The notes: generated by a model from the sequence alone, not told the origin. A stretch of DNA of 64,000 bases from Sphingomonas sp. PAMC 26621 (GCF_000251145.1 NZ_AIDW01000019.1:124001-188000), one strand, 5' to 3'. Shown: positions 25,614-34,335, numbered from the stretch's first letter. Made by a program: numbers and translations.

Positions 25614-26333
25614 TCAACCCATCAACGCTCTTGTCAGCGCCAGGACCGGCGGCGAGAAGGCGAGCGGGCGCATCAGCGCCGTGTCGAGCGTGATCGCGCC
25701 GAAGCCCCAGAAATAGGCGGGATGAATCCTGCCGCGCGTCATCACGTCGAACGTCATCGCGATGCCGACATAGACCGCCATGACCAGCCAGATCGACCAC
25801 AGGATCCACGTCCCCATCAGCGGCAGCGGGAGTAACCGCCCTACCCCGGGCGTCATCACCAGGATCGCGGCGCACAGCATCAGCCGCCGGTGCCAGTCGG
25901 TCCGGGCGCGGAGCGCCACGCCGGCGAGGGTCAGCCCGGCGAACACCAGGACGGTGAGATAATCCATCACCAAAAAGACATTGGGTTCGAAGAAGAACGG
26001 AATGCGGTGCGCCGCCGCAGCGACCGTCGTCGTCGACAGCCCGACCGCCACCATCCAGCCGAGATACCAACTGGCCACCCAGCCGAGCCGCCGATGCGTT
26101 GCCAGCGACCCGTGGAATACCAGATAGTTCTGCATCGCATAAAGCGCGAGCCAGCCGACCGAGGTCATTCCATGGAGATGCACCCACCATGGCGATGCGA
26201 TGCTCGACCGCCCCATGACGAATTGCAGCACGAACCCCGATACGGTCGTAAGCACGATCGCGATCGCCATCGCGAAAAAGAACGCGCGTTCGCGCTCGAT
26301 CGGAACCCCGATCTGTGATGCCTGTGTCGCCAC
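25614..26333 (-). CDS. Six- or seven-helix membrane protein with conserved histidines
   Basis: A 239-residue polytopic protein. Histidines recur at helix boundaries: [40 protein letters not shown] and TDWHRRLM. That arrangement resembles small membrane proteins that bind b-type haem or metals, though I cannot assign a named family. It is upstream of nadA with a 52-base gap, so it may share a transcript. The role is unknown; haem binding is only a suggestion from histidine placement. Confidence 0.75.
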   Translation of the reverse strand: MATQASQIGVPIERERAFFFAMAIAIVLTTVSGFVLQFVMGRSSIASPWWVHLHGMTSVGWLALYAMQNYLVFHGSLATHRRLGWVASWYLGWMVAVGLSTTTVAAAAHRIPFFFEPNVFLVMDYLTVLVFAGLTLAGVALRARTDWHRRLMLCAAILVMTPGVGRLLPLPLMGTWILWSIWLVMAVYVGIAMTFDVMTRGRIHPAYFWGFGAITLDTALMRPLAFSPPVLALTRALMG

Positions 26334-26431
26334 CCGCGATTCTCCCCCGAAAATCTCGATACGCAGACGTTATCACATTTTCGGAGGGCAGGCGATATCG
26401 ATCCCACGTCGGGAAGCGTTTCGCCCCCTGC

Positions 26432-27115
26432 CTATTGCCGATTGCCGAGGACGTCGGCGATTGACCGGGTCGTGTCCCAGACATCACTGGAATCATGCGC
26501 TTCGTCGGCAAAGCGGACCTTCACGGTCGCATCGAGCCCCGCCGCTTTCAAGGGCAAGGCAAAGCTGTGCTCGACCGCGCGGCGAGTCGCATCCCGCGCG
26601 AGGGTCATCGGCACCGGCTCGTGCGCCTGCCGAATCAGCTCACGTTGCCCGGCGGCGCGATTCGCCGCCTGGAGCTTCGCATCGGCGTCGCTGATCGCAG
26701 AGAGCAGCCCGCCCTCGCCATATTCACGGATTTGCGTCAGGTCGATCTGCGGCGGCGACACCTCGATCGGCGGCAGTACGACACCTAGCGTGCGGGTCTT
26801 TGCGTCCCAGGTGACGTCGCGTGCGGTCAGCTTCGCCATGTCGACGCGATAGTCGACGTTGCCGGGCATGATCAGCGTCTTCTTGCTGGTCAGCCCATAT
26901 TGCGACTGAGTCGAGGTCGACACCGCGACGAACCGCGCGGCGAACGCCGACAACCGGTTCTGCTCGCGCAGCCCCTGCAACGATCCGCTTGCGATCGTCA
27001 CTGGATCGGGCCCGGCGAGCCGCTTCTCCACCAGCGCGCCGATGCCCCAGAACAGCGCGAGGATGAACAGTGCGATCAGCGCGAGCGCGCCTGCGAACTT
27101 GCCGAGGAACGTCAT
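26432..27115 (-). CDS. DUF4230 domain membrane-anchored protein
   Basis: A 227-residue protein with one N-terminal transmembrane helix (about 5-25, FAGALALIALFILALFWGIG). A periplasmic DUF4230-like domain follows, containing NRLSAFAARFVAVSTSTQSQYGLTSKKTLIMPGNVDYRVDMAKL. The start at 27115 is set by an ATGA overlap with the upstream MBL-fold gene. The family has no known function. Confidence 0.82.
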   Translation of the reverse strand: MTFLGKFAGALALIALFILALFWGIGALVEKRLAGPDPVTIASGSLQGLREQNRLSAFAARFVAVSTSTQSQYGLTSKKTLIMPGNVDYRVDMAKLTARDVTWDAKTRTLGVVLPPIEVSPPQIDLTQIREYGEGGLLSAISDADAKLQAANRAAGQRELIRQAHEPVPMTLARDATRRAVEHSFALPLKAAGLDATVKVRFADEAHDSSDVWDTTRSIADVLGNRQ

Positions 27116-27969
27116 GCCGCAGCCATCCACGCATCGCCGTCTTCGCGCACCAGCCCGCGCTGCGCCAGGTCGATCAGATGCGCGAGCACCGAGCGTTCCG
27201 CCGCCGGGAACAGGCGCGGATCGATCCCGACATACATGCGCGAGACCATCGCCGGGACGCTCGCGGGCGCGGCGCGGAGCAACCGCAGGATCTGCCCCTC
27301 GCGCTGCTTGCGATGCCCGAGCATCCCGCGCACCAGCCGCTGCGGGTTCTCGACCGGGTCGCCATGCCCTGGGTAATAAATGCGGTCGTCACGCCCCATC
27401 AGTTTCTCGAGGCTCGTCATATAGGCCGCCATGTCGCCATCGGGGGGTGAGACGATGCTGGTCGACCAGCCCATCACATGATCGCCCGAGAACAGTGCCT
27501 TGCTCTCGGGAAGCGCGAAGGCGAGATGGTTGGAGGTGTGCCCCGGCGTCGCGATCGCGGTGAGCGTCCACCCCTCCCCGCCGACACTGTCGCCCTCGCG
27601 CAGCACCCGGTCTGGCGCATAATCCGCGTCGAAGGACGCATCCGCGCGCGGCCCGAGATCGTCGAGCGCGAGCGGCACGCAACCGACGATCGGCGCGCCG
27701 GTGATCGCGGCGAGCGGGCGTGTTCCCGGGCTGTGGTCGCGGTGGGTATGCGTCACGACGATCGCGGTGACGGGGCGCCCCGCGATCGCCGCGACCAGCG
27801 CGTCGATATGCGCCGGCGTGTCCGGCCCCGGATCGATCACTGCGAGGTCGCGCGTGCCGACCAGATGCACTTGCGTACCGGTATGGGTGAAGGGCGAGGG
27901 ATTGGGTGCGAGCACCCGGGCGACGAGGCGTTCGCGCTGCTCGGGCACGCCGGTCTGTTGCTCGGTCAT
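27112..27969 (-). CDS. Metallo-beta-lactamase-fold hydrolase (LACTB2-like)
   Basis: A 285-residue MBL-fold enzyme with the dinuclear metal motif THTHRDH (His74, His76, Asp78, His79), a further metal His in ATPGHTSNHLAF, Asp in LFSGDHVMGW and the terminal His in YPGHGDPV. A C-terminal winged-helix-like domain (about 215-285) includes LRLLRAAPASVPAMVSRMYVG, as in LACTB2-type proteins. It may hydrolyse thioesters or phosphodiesters, but the substrate is unknown. It is followed by the DUF4230 gene with ATGA coupling. Soluble and cytoplasmic. Confidence 0.9.
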   Translation of the reverse strand: MTEQQTGVPEQRERLVARVLAPNPSPFTHTGTQVHLVGTRDLAVIDPGPDTPAHIDALVAAIAGRPVTAIVVTHTHRDHSPGTRPLAAITGAPIVGCVPLALDDLGPRADASFDADYAPDRVLREGDSVGGEGWTLTAIATPGHTSNHLAFALPESKALFSGDHVMGWSTSIVSPPDGDMAAYMTSLEKLMGRDDRIYYPGHGDPVENPQRLVRGMLGHRKQREGQILRLLRAAPASVPAMVSRMYVGIDPRLFPAAERSVLAHLIDLAQRGLVREDGDAWMAAA

Positions 27970-28033
27970 GCCCCCGAGATGGCGGCTTGCCGCGCGCGAC
28001 GCAACCCTTGGCAGGGGTCCGTCGCGCGCAGCT

Positions 28034-29791
28034 TCAGCGAACCCGCGCCAGATTCGCCTGGAGGTCCGCGATCGCCGAGTCCATGCCCTGCAGCGCGTGA
28101 GTCCGCGCGTCCGACGGCATATCGCGGTTGAGCGTCATCCGCGCGCGCGCAGTGCGAAGGTTCGTCAGCGCGTGGAGATAGGCGTTGCGCTCGGTATCCC
28201 GGCCGTTCGCGGCAAGCTGTGCCCCCCGCGCCGCCGCTGCCGCGCCGCGTGCCTGCGCGGCCGCGATCCGGTCCTCGCAGATCACGATCCGGCGACGCCC
28301 GTCATGCCGATCCTCGATCGTCAGGCGCTTGCCGTCACCCCGGTTGCCGCACTTGCGCGAGCGCACGTCGGGCACCGCGGGCGGGCGCGAAACCGAAGCG
28401 ACCGCCCCGTCTTCCCCCACGACCGTCACCGCACCATTCTTGCCGAGCTTGACGTAACGGCCATGCCGGACGACCCGCCTGCCGTCGGTCGTGGTGCTGA
28501 CGACCCAGGTTCCGTCGGCACCGGGCGATGTCTCCGGACGTTCGGCCAGTTCGGGCGCTTCCGGCGCGACCGGGGGTTCCGGCGCGGTCGGTGCGACGGG
28601 CGCGACGGGTGCTACAGGCGGAACGGGCGCGACGGGCGGAACGGGCGCGACGGGGGCGACCGCTGCCGAGGTCCGCGTGTTGCGCTCGTGATACGGTTCC
28701 GCACCCTCCTCCACCGTGCCGGACGTCGCAGTTGCGACCGGGGCGACGGTTGCGTCGTCTTCGGCGGGCGCCGGCGGTGGAACGAGCGCGGCGATATCGA
28801 CGCCGGTCGCTTTTGCTACGCCCGACCGGACCTTCTCCGCCGCCGCGCTTCCCGACGCGGTCAGCCCGAGCCCGCCCAGCGTCAGCGCCGCGATCACGAG
28901 GCCGCCGCTCGCCAGCCGCAGTTTCGAGATGCGCTGCGTCGTCAGGACGCGCAGCCGCCCCTTGAGATCGTCGATCGTGTTGAGATGGCACGTCGCCGCC
29001 ACCGAACCGTACAGCGCGGGATGCGCCGCCTTGACGATCGCGCAGGCATAGGTGTGCCGCCGCATCGGGTTCATGCCCGCCAGCACGCGCGCATCGTTGG
29101 CGATTTCCTGGTCGGCGCGGAAGGCACGGAAGGCGCGCCACGCGATCGGGTTGAACCAGTGCAGCGCGAGCACGGCGAGCGCGATCCAGTTCGCGATCAG
29201 ATCGCCGCGTTCATGGTGCCCCATCTCATGCGCAAGCGCGAGGTCGCGTTCCTCCGGCTCGTACCGCTCGGCGAAATCGGGCGGGAAGGCGACATAGCGG
29301 CGCACGATCCCGAACGCGAGCGGGCCACTCGCCGCATCGCTCTCGATCACGCTGACGCCATCGAGTTCGACCCGCTGTCCAACGCTCGCGAGCATCCGCG
29401 CGCAGAACCGCCGATGCGCGACTGCGTGCCAGACGAAGAACGCGCCCGCCCCGACCAGCCAGAGCAAACCGATGACCGGGACGACCCACGTCCATCCCGC
29501 CACCGGATCCGCCTCAAGCGCGGGCGCGGCCAGCAGCACCGTCGCCGGTTCGGCCGCGCGCAATACCGGGTCGACCGCCGCCGCATGGAACGACGCCACC
29601 GTCGCGTCGCGCCACGGCGCGGAGAGCGGTGGCAGCGCGAGGCGCAACACCGGCAGCGCCCACAAGGCATAAGCGACATGCGCCCCGAACGCGCGCCGCA
29701 CGGGGCCGCGCAACAGCAGCACCAGCACCATCAGCAGGCTCGATGCGACCAGCGCCTCGATTGCCCAGCTTGCTCCGACCGGCCCGATCAT
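28034..29791 (-). CDS. M56 (BlaR1/MecR1-like) membrane metallopeptidase
   Basis: A 585-residue protein. N-terminal transmembrane helices (about 8-28, 38-56, 102-122) are followed by a cytosolic zinc-peptidase loop with HEMGHHERGD (His188, Glu189, His192), another helix near 280-300, and a long exported C-terminal region. That region contains an Ala-Pro-Val repeat tract (about 378-401) but no penicillin-binding serine motif that I can see, so it is not a true BlaR1 sensor. Its ATG overlaps the BlaI-type repressor stop (ATGA). M56 peptidases inactivate the paired repressor after sensing an envelope signal; that role here is inferred. Confidence 0.9.
   Translation of the reverse strand: MIGPVGASWAIEALVASSLLMVLVLLLRGPVRRAFGAHVAYALWALPVLRLALPPLSAPWRDATVASFHAAAVDPVLRAAEPATVLLAAPALEADPVAGWTWVVPVIGLLWLVGAGAFFVWHAVAHRRFCARMLASVGQRVELDGVSVIESDAASGPLAFGIVRRYVAFPPDFAERYEPEERDLALAHEMGHHERGDLIANWIALAVLALHWFNPIAWRAFRAFRADQEIANDARVLAGMNPMRRHTYACAIVKAAHPALYGSVAATCHLNTIDDLKGRLRVLTTQRISKLRLASGGLVIAALTLGGLGLTASGSAAAEKVRSGVAKATGVDIAALVPPPAPAEDDATVAPVATATSGTVEEGAEPYHERNTRTSAAVAPVAPVPPVAPVPPVAPVAPVAPTAPEPPVAPEAPELAERPETSPGADGTWVVSTTTDGRRVVRHGRYVKLGKNGAVTVVGEDGAVASVSRPPAVPDVRSRKCGNRGDGKRLTIEDRHDGRRRIVICEDRIAAAQARGAAAAARGAQLAANGRDTERNAYLHALTNLRTARARMTLNRDMPSDARTHALQGMDSAIADLQANLARVR
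28591..28660 (-). repeat. 9-bp-period tandem repeat in the M56 gene
   Basis: GACGGGCGC/GAACGGGCG-type units recur with a 9-bp period, encoding the repeated Val-Ala-Pro/Val-Pro-Pro stretch of the M56 peptidase. Changes by whole units would keep the frame, so tract length may vary between strains. Confidence 0.75.
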
Positions 29792-30156
29792 CCCTTCAGC
29801 CCCTTCAGCAATGCCTCGATTTCCGAAATGTCTTGTGCGGTCAGTTCGTCGCGTTCGGCAAGATGCGCGACCAGCGGTGTCAGCTTGCCCCCGAACAGCC
29901 GGTCGATCAGGCGCTTCGATTCGCCTGCGACATAATCTGTACGCTCGACCAGTGGCCGGTACAAATACCGACGCCCATCGGCTTCGTGCGCGATGATGTT
30001 CTTGGCGAGGAGACGACCCAGTAACGTCTTGACGGTATTGGCCGTCCAGTCTCGCGTCGCCGGAATTCGCTCGGCCACGTCTTGCGCGGTCAGGGGGCTT
30101 TCATCCCACAGCACCTCCATAACCGCGTGTTCGGCATCACTGATCTTGTCGGCCAT
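29788..30156 (-). CDS. BlaI/MecI/CopY-family repressor
   Basis: A 122-residue winged-helix repressor, MADKISDAEHAVMEVLWDESPLTAQDVAERIPATRDWTANTVKTLLGRLLAKNIIAHE and so on, with the C-terminal dimerisation helix that M56 peptidases cleave in this family. ATG 30156 has GGAGG eight bases ahead; the longer open frame to 30477 is rejected. It is first of a two-gene operon with the M56 peptidase. Two dyads that look like its own operators lie 22-52 bases upstream, implying autorepression and perhaps control of the divergent SMP-30 gene. Confidence 0.93.
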   Translation of the reverse strand: MADKISDAEHAVMEVLWDESPLTAQDVAERIPATRDWTANTVKTLLGRLLAKNIIAHEADGRRYLYRPLVERTDYVAGESKRLIDRLFGGKLTPLVAHLAERDELTAQDISEIEALLKGLKG

Positions 30157-30177
30157 TCGAGTCGCCTCCGTACTGAC

Positions 30178-30187
30178 TACGTGCGTA
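30178..30187. promoter_or_regulatory. Candidate BlaI-type operator 1
   Basis: TACGTGCGTA is a TAC-N4-GTA dyad, the form of BlaI/MecI operators, within GACTACGTGCGTAATC. It lies 22 bases upstream of the repressor start. Its centre is 21 bp from that of operator 2. Confidence 0.6.
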
Positions 30188-30198
30188 ATCATACCGTT

Positions 30199-30208
30199 TA
30201 CGTCTGTA
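30199..30208. promoter_or_regulatory. Candidate BlaI-type operator 2
   Basis: TACGTCTGTA is a second TAC-N4-GTA dyad. Flanks extend it into a mirror image of operator 1: GACTAC-N4-GTAA at 30175-30188 against TTAC-N4-GTAGTC at 30198-30211. It lies between the repressor gene and the SMP-30 gene. Confidence 0.6.
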
Positions 30209-30271
30209 GTCAAGAGCGGCCTTGCCGGGTTGCAGACGCTCGGTAAACTCTGCCGAAAAAGGAGAGGACTG

Positions 30272-31186
30272 GTGACATTGATCCCCGTCGCGCAAGGCCT
30301 GCGCTTCCCCGAAGGACCGGTCGCGCTGCCCGACGGCAGCGTGGTGCTGGTCGAGATCGCAGCCGGGCGGATCAGCCGGGTGGCCCCCGATGGTACGGTC
30401 TCGATCGTCGCCGAACCTGGCGGGGGTCCGAACGGCCTCGCGCTCGGGCCCGACGGCAAGCTGTATTGCTGCAACAACGGCGGGTTCGAGTATCTGGAAC
30501 ACCCCAGCGGGTTGCTGATTCCACACGGCCAGGCGCGCGATTATTCGGGAGGCAGGATCGAGCGGATCGACCTCGTGACCGGCGCGGTCGAGACGGTGTA
30601 CCGCGACGGCGATTTCGGCTGCGCGTTGCGCGGGCCGAACGATATCGTGTTCGACACCCATGGCGGCTTCTGGTTCACCGACCACGGCAAGACCCGCGAG
30701 CGCGAACGCGACGTCACGGGGATCTTCTACGCCAAGGCCGACGGCAGCCATCTCGAGGAGGTCATCTTCCCGAGCGAGAACCCGAACGGCATCGGTCTCT
30801 CGCCCGATGGCAAGCGGCTGTATGCCGCGGAGACCTATACCTGCCGGCTGATGGCCTTCGATATCACCGCGCCGGGCAAGGTCGACCAGACGGCGGGGCT
30901 CGGCGGCGCAGGCATCCCGCTGTATCGCCCGGCGGGGTACAAGTTCTTCGATTCACTCGGGGTCGAGGAAGGCGGCAACATCTGCGTCGCGACGATCGGC
31001 GAGAGCGGCATATCGGTCATTTCGCCCGCCGGCGACCTGGTCGAGTTCGTCCCCACGCCCGATCCGTTCACAACCAACATCTGCTGGGGCGGCGCGGACC
31101 GGCGGACCGCGTACATCACCTTGTCGGGCACCGGGCAGCTCGTCCGAATGGACTGGCCGCGCGCCGGGCTCGCGCTGGCGTATTGA
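30272..31186 (+). CDS. SMP-30/gluconolactonase family protein
   Basis: A 304-residue six-bladed beta-propeller lactonase. Motifs are FPEGPVALPDGSVVLVEI, GGGPNGLALGPDGKLYCCNNGG, GPNDIVFDTHGGFWFTDHGKT and NPNGIGLSPDGKRLYAAET, including the Glu, Asn and Asp residues that bind the catalytic metal. It would open a sugar lactone in the cytoplasm. The frame is open far upstream, but GTG 30272 with GGAG seven bases ahead gives the family N-terminus. It is divergent from the BlaI/M56 operon, with the paired operators in between. Confidence 0.9.
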   Translation: MTLIPVAQGLRFPEGPVALPDGSVVLVEIAAGRISRVAPDGTVSIVAEPGGGPNGLALGPDGKLYCCNNGGFEYLEHPSGLLIPHGQARDYSGGRIERIDLVTGAVETVYRDGDFGCALRGPNDIVFDTHGGFWFTDHGKTRERERDVTGIFYAKADGSHLEEVIFPSENPNGIGLSPDGKRLYAAETYTCRLMAFDITAPGKVDQTAGLGGAGIPLYRPAGYKFFDSLGVEEGGNICVATIGESGISVISPAGDLVEFVPTPDPFTTNICWGGADRRTAYITLSGTGQLVRMDWPRAGLALAY

Positions 31187-31210
31187 GACCGGTCCGGCTA
31201 GGGCAAAGCG

Positions 31211-31903
31211 ATGATAAGACATGGTGAAAAACATCTCGTCCAGCGGATCGGCTGGCTCCGCGCGGCGGTCCTCGGGGCGAACGACGGAATCCTCTCGACC
31301 GCGAGCCTGATCGTGGGGGTCGCGGCGGCGTCGCGCGCCCCGTCCGAGATCGTGCTGACCGGGATCGCCGGGCTCGTCGCCGGCGCAATGTCGATGGCCG
31401 CGGGCGAATATGTCTCGGTCAGCTCGCAGGCCGATACCGAAGCCGCCGACCGCGCGCGCGAGGCCGCGGAACTCGAAGAGGACCCCAAGGCCGAGACGCA
31501 CGAGCTCGCCGCGATCTATCGGCACCGCGGGCTGGACTCCGCGCTCGCGCTTCAGGTCGCGCAGCAGCTGATGGCCCACGACGCGCTCGGCGCGCACATG
31601 CGCGACGAACTCGGGATTCACGAGGCGCTCGAAGCCCGCCCGGTCCAGGCCGCGCTTGCGTCGGCGGCGAGTTTTTCGGTGGGTGCGATCTTCCCGGTGA
31701 TGATGGCGGTGCTGTTCCGCGGCACCGCGCTGATCGAGGCGGTGGTCATCGCGACACTCGTGTTGCTCGCGGCGCTCGGCGCGACCGGGGCGAAGATCGG
31801 CGGCGCGTCCTTGTGGCGCGGCGCGGTGCGGGTGCTGTTCTGGGGGGCGCTGGCGATGGCGGTGACGGCAGGAATCGGGCATTTGTTCGGCGCGCAGGTC
31901 TGA
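31211..31903 (+). CDS. VIT/CCC1-family metal transporter
   Basis: A 230-residue membrane protein of the vacuolar iron transporter family. The first helix is WLRAAVLGANDGILSTASLIVGVAAA, then GLVAGAMSMAAGEYVSVSSQADTEAADRAREA, a cytoplasmic helical metal-binding domain rich in Glu (about 70-140), and three further helices. It probably exports or sequesters Fe2+ or Mn2+ by exchange with protons. It stands between the lactonase and the CoA-transferase genes, with no visible metal-responsive site in the short upstream gap. Confidence 0.92.
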   Translation: MIRHGEKHLVQRIGWLRAAVLGANDGILSTASLIVGVAAASRAPSEIVLTGIAGLVAGAMSMAAGEYVSVSSQADTEAADRAREAAELEEDPKAETHELAAIYRHRGLDSALALQVAQQLMAHDALGAHMRDELGIHEALEARPVQAALASAASFSVGAIFPVMMAVLFRGTALIEAVVIATLVLLAALGATGAKIGGASLWRGAVRVLFWGALAMAVTAGIGHLFGAQV

Positions 31904-31973
31904 CCGTGGCGGCGGCTTGACCCGCCGCCCTCCCCCGCCCTAATCGGGCGGCAACATCCGAAAGGACCAGCCA

Positions 31974-32675
31974 ATGCGTAAGATCTACCCCGACGCCGCC
32001 GCCGCCCTGGAGGGCGTGCTTTTCGACGGTATGACGATCTGCGCGGGCGGGTTCGGGCTGGCCGGCGTTCCCGAACGGCTGATCGCCGCGATCCTCGCCG
32101 CGGGCACCACGGATCTGACGATCGCGAGCAACAATGCCGGGATCGACGGCGAAGGCCTCGGCAAGCTGTTGCGCAGTCGCCAGATCAAGAAGATGATCTC
32201 GAGCTATGTCGGCGAGAACAAGGAATTCGAGCGGCAATATCTGGCAGGCGAGCTCGAGGTCGAATTCTGCCCGCAGGGCACGCTCGCCGAGCGCTGCCGC
32301 GCGGGCGGCGCTGGCATTCCCGGCTTCTATACCAAGACCGGGGTCGGCACGCTGGTCGCCGAGGGCAAGGAAGTGAAGACCTTCGACGGCGAGGAGTTCA
32401 TCCTCGAACGCGGCATCCGCGCCGATCTCGCGATCATCAAGGGCTGGAAGGCGGACGAAAGCGGCAACCTCATCTTCCGCAAGACCGCACGCAACTTCAA
32501 CCAGCCGATGGCGACCGCCGGGAAGATCTGCGTCGCCGAGGTCGAGGAGATCGTCCCGGTCGGGTCGCTCGATCCGGACTGCATCCATCTGCCGGGCATT
32601 TACGTCCAGCGGCTGATTCTCGGCGCTCCCTACGAGAAGAAGATCGAGTTCCGCACGGTCCGCGAGGCGGCGTGA
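31974..32675 (+). CDS. scoA: 3-oxoacid CoA-transferase subunit A
   Basis: A 233-residue alpha subunit of succinyl-CoA:3-ketoacid CoA-transferase. It has [21 protein letters not shown] near the N-terminus, a [15 protein letters not shown] core, [25 protein letters not shown] and [22 protein letters not shown]. With subunit B it moves CoA from succinyl-CoA to acetoacetate for ketone-body use. The start has AAAGGA about eight bases ahead. The partner scoB begins 1,025 bases downstream, after a palindromic repeat and an acid phosphatase gene, an unusual separation. Confidence 0.96.
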   Translation: MRKIYPDAAAALEGVLFDGMTICAGGFGLAGVPERLIAAILAAGTTDLTIASNNAGIDGEGLGKLLRSRQIKKMISSYVGENKEFERQYLAGELEVEFCPQGTLAERCRAGGAGIPGFYTKTGVGTLVAEGKEVKTFDGEEFILERGIRADLAIIKGWKADESGNLIFRKTARNFNQPMATAGKICVAEVEEIVPVGSLDPDCIHLPGIYVQRLILGAPYEKKIEFRTVREAA

Positions 32676-32691
32676 TCTTCGGAGACGGAAC

Positions 32692-32859
32692 AAGCCCCTC
32701 CCCTTTAGGGGAGGGGTTGGGGTGGGGCAGTCCAGCAGAGCCGGGCTCTCGGCGAGGCACTTCCCCACCCCCAATCCAGTGTCGGGTGAAGGATGCCCCT
32801 CACCCTTCAGGCCATGCCGGGGGCATGGCCGACCCGACACTCCTGAAGGGGAGGGGCTT
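32692..32859. repeat. Family A palindromic element, copy 2, carrying a nested palindrome
   Basis: The left arm begins AAGCCCCTCCCCTTTAGGGG (32692) and the right end is CCTGAAGGGGAGGGGCTT (to 32859). The spacer CAGCAG-GCTCTC-GCGAGGCACTTCCCC matches copy 1 near 4.0 kb. In copy 1 the right arm is continuous; here it is interrupted by the element at 32779-32840. It lies just after scoA and runs into the phosphatase coding start. Confidence 0.88.
32779..32840. repeat. Nested palindromic insert
   Basis: GTGTCGGGT (32779-32787) and ACCCGACAC (32832-32840) are perfect 9-bp inverted ends. Inside, GGCCATGCC (32810-32818) and GGCATGGCC (32822-32830) form a second hairpin with a GGG loop. The segment splits the right arm of the surrounding family A element, so it probably inserted later. 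Confidence 0.75.
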
Positions 32860-33700
32860 TCTGGTTTTGGCGCTGGCGCTCTCCGCCTGCACCACGACGC
32901 AGGCGGTTCCGCTCGCCAGCACCCCCGCCGTCCCGCCCGGAATGCAATATCTGTACGGATCCGGCGAAGCGGCGGCGCAGGCGCTGCAGACATGGCGGCA
33001 GCTGACCGGCTTCGTCGCGCAAAAAGTCGCGGCATCGCCAGCCGAATCCGTGATCCTCGCCGAAGGCGCGTCGCTCGCCGCGCCGCGCTGGGTGCCGTGC
33101 GGGACGAAACCAAAAGCGGTCGTGTTCGACGTGGACGAAACCGTGCTGCTCAACCTTGGATTCGAAGCAAACGACGCAGCGCATCCCGCGCCCTATGACC
33201 AGAAAGTCTGGAACGCCTGGGAGCGCGGCGACCTCGACAAGGTCGCGCCACAGCCCGGCGCGGTTGTAGCCCTGGCGGAGCTTCGCCGCATGGGCGTGAC
33301 GGTCATCTTCAACACCAACCGCTCCGCCGCCAATGCCGCCGTCACCCGCGCCACCATCGAAGCCGCTGGCCTCGGCCCCGCGGTCCATGGCGAGACGCTC
33401 TACCTGTCCGGCGACGACGCGATGGGAAGCCGCAAGGACGGGCGCCGCGCGATGATCGCCGCGAAGTTCTGCGTCGTCGCAATGGGTGGCGACCAGCTCG
33501 GCGATTTCAGCGACCTGTTCAACGCCGGGCTCGCCCCCGCGCCCCGCCGTGCGACGGTACTGTCGGGTCCGATCGCCGCGCACTTCGGCGCGGGCTGGTT
33601 TGTATTGCCCAACCCCGTCTATGGCACCGCGCTCAAGGGCGGGCTCGACGATATCTTCCCGCAAGACAAACGCTGGGCACCGCCCGCAGGAGACAAGTGA
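32825..33700 (+). CDS. HAD acid phosphatase, lipoprotein e(P4)-like
   Basis: About 291 residues if started at ATG 32825. A short lipoprotein signal ([11 protein letters not shown]) gives a lipidated cysteine near residue 22. The HAD motif I is [12 protein letters not shown], and GDQLGDFSD carries the acidic motif near the C-terminus. These are features of the 5'-nucleotidase/lipoprotein e(P4) family of envelope phosphatases. The start codon and first eleven or so residues are encoded by palindromic repeat DNA, so the native start may have been replaced. The stop overlaps scoB (TGATG). It is an odd guest within the sco operon. Confidence 0.85.
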   Translation: MADPTLLKGRGFLVLALALSACTTTQAVPLASTPAVPPGMQYLYGSGEAAAQALQTWRQLTGFVAQKVAASPAESVILAEGASLAAPRWVPCGTKPKAVVFDVDETVLLNLGFEANDAAHPAPYDQKVWNAWERGDLDKVAPQPGAVVALAELRRMGVTVIFNTNRSAANAAVTRATIEAAGLGPAVHGETLYLSGDDAMGSRKDGRRAMIAAKFCVVAMGGDQLGDFSDLFNAGLAPAPRRATVLSGPIAAHFGAGWFVLPNPVYGTALKGGLDDIFPQDKRWAPPAGDK

Positions 33701-34335
33701 TGGTCTGGACTCGCGACCAAATGGCAGCCCGCGCCGCGCGCGAGTTGCAGGACGGCTTCTACGTCAACCTCGGTATCGGCATCCCGACGCTCGTCGCCAA
33801 TCACATCCCGGCGGGCGTCGAAGTGACGCTCCAGTCCGAGAACGGAATGTTGGGGATCGGCCCCTTCCCGCTTGCGGGTGAAGAAGATGCGGACCTGATC
33901 AACGCGGGCAAGCAGACGATCAGCGAACTGCCGCAATCCTCCTATTTCAGCTCATCCGACAGTTTCGCGATGATCCGCGGCGGGCATATCGACCTGACCG
34001 TGCTGGGCGCGATGGAAGTCGCCGAGAATGGCGACATCGCCAACTGGATGATCCCGGGCAAGATGATCAAGGGCATGGGCGGCGCGATGGATCTGGTCGC
34101 TGGCGTCAAGAAGATCATCGTCGTGATGGAGCATACCTCCAAGAACGGCGACCCCAAGTTCATCCCCGCATGCACGCTGCCGCTGACCGGCAAGAACGTC
34201 GTCGACATGATCGTCACTGATCTCGCGGTGTTCCAGCGACCCGATCACCAGTCGCCGTTCAGGCTCGTCGAGATGGCCCCCGGCGTGACCGCGGACGAGA
34301 TTGCCGCCAAGACCACGGCAAAGTATGTAATGTGA
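33700..34335 (+). CDS. scoB: 3-oxoacid CoA-transferase subunit B
   Basis: A 211-residue beta subunit. It has [25 protein letters not shown], the catalytic glutamate in [15 protein letters not shown], and [39 protein letters not shown]. It forms the active heteromer with ScoA. ATG 33700 has AGGAG nine bases ahead and overlaps the phosphatase stop; GTG 33697 is a possible alternative. The following hydrolase gene is GTGA-coupled. Confidence 0.96.
   Translation: MVWTRDQMAARAARELQDGFYVNLGIGIPTLVANHIPAGVEVTLQSENGMLGIGPFPLAGEEDADLINAGKQTISELPQSSYFSSSDSFAMIRGGHIDLTVLGAMEVAENGDIANWMIPGKMIKGMGGAMDLVAGVKKIIVVMEHTSKNGDPKFIPACTLPLTGKNVVDMIVTDLAVFQRPDHQSPFRLVEMAPGVTADEIAAKTTAKYVM

Noticed and set aside
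27701..29935. 744-codon plus-strand frame opposite the M56 peptidase
   Set aside because: Antisense shadow caused by high GC. It lacks family features, and the minus strand encodes a clear HExxH peptidase and repressor pair.
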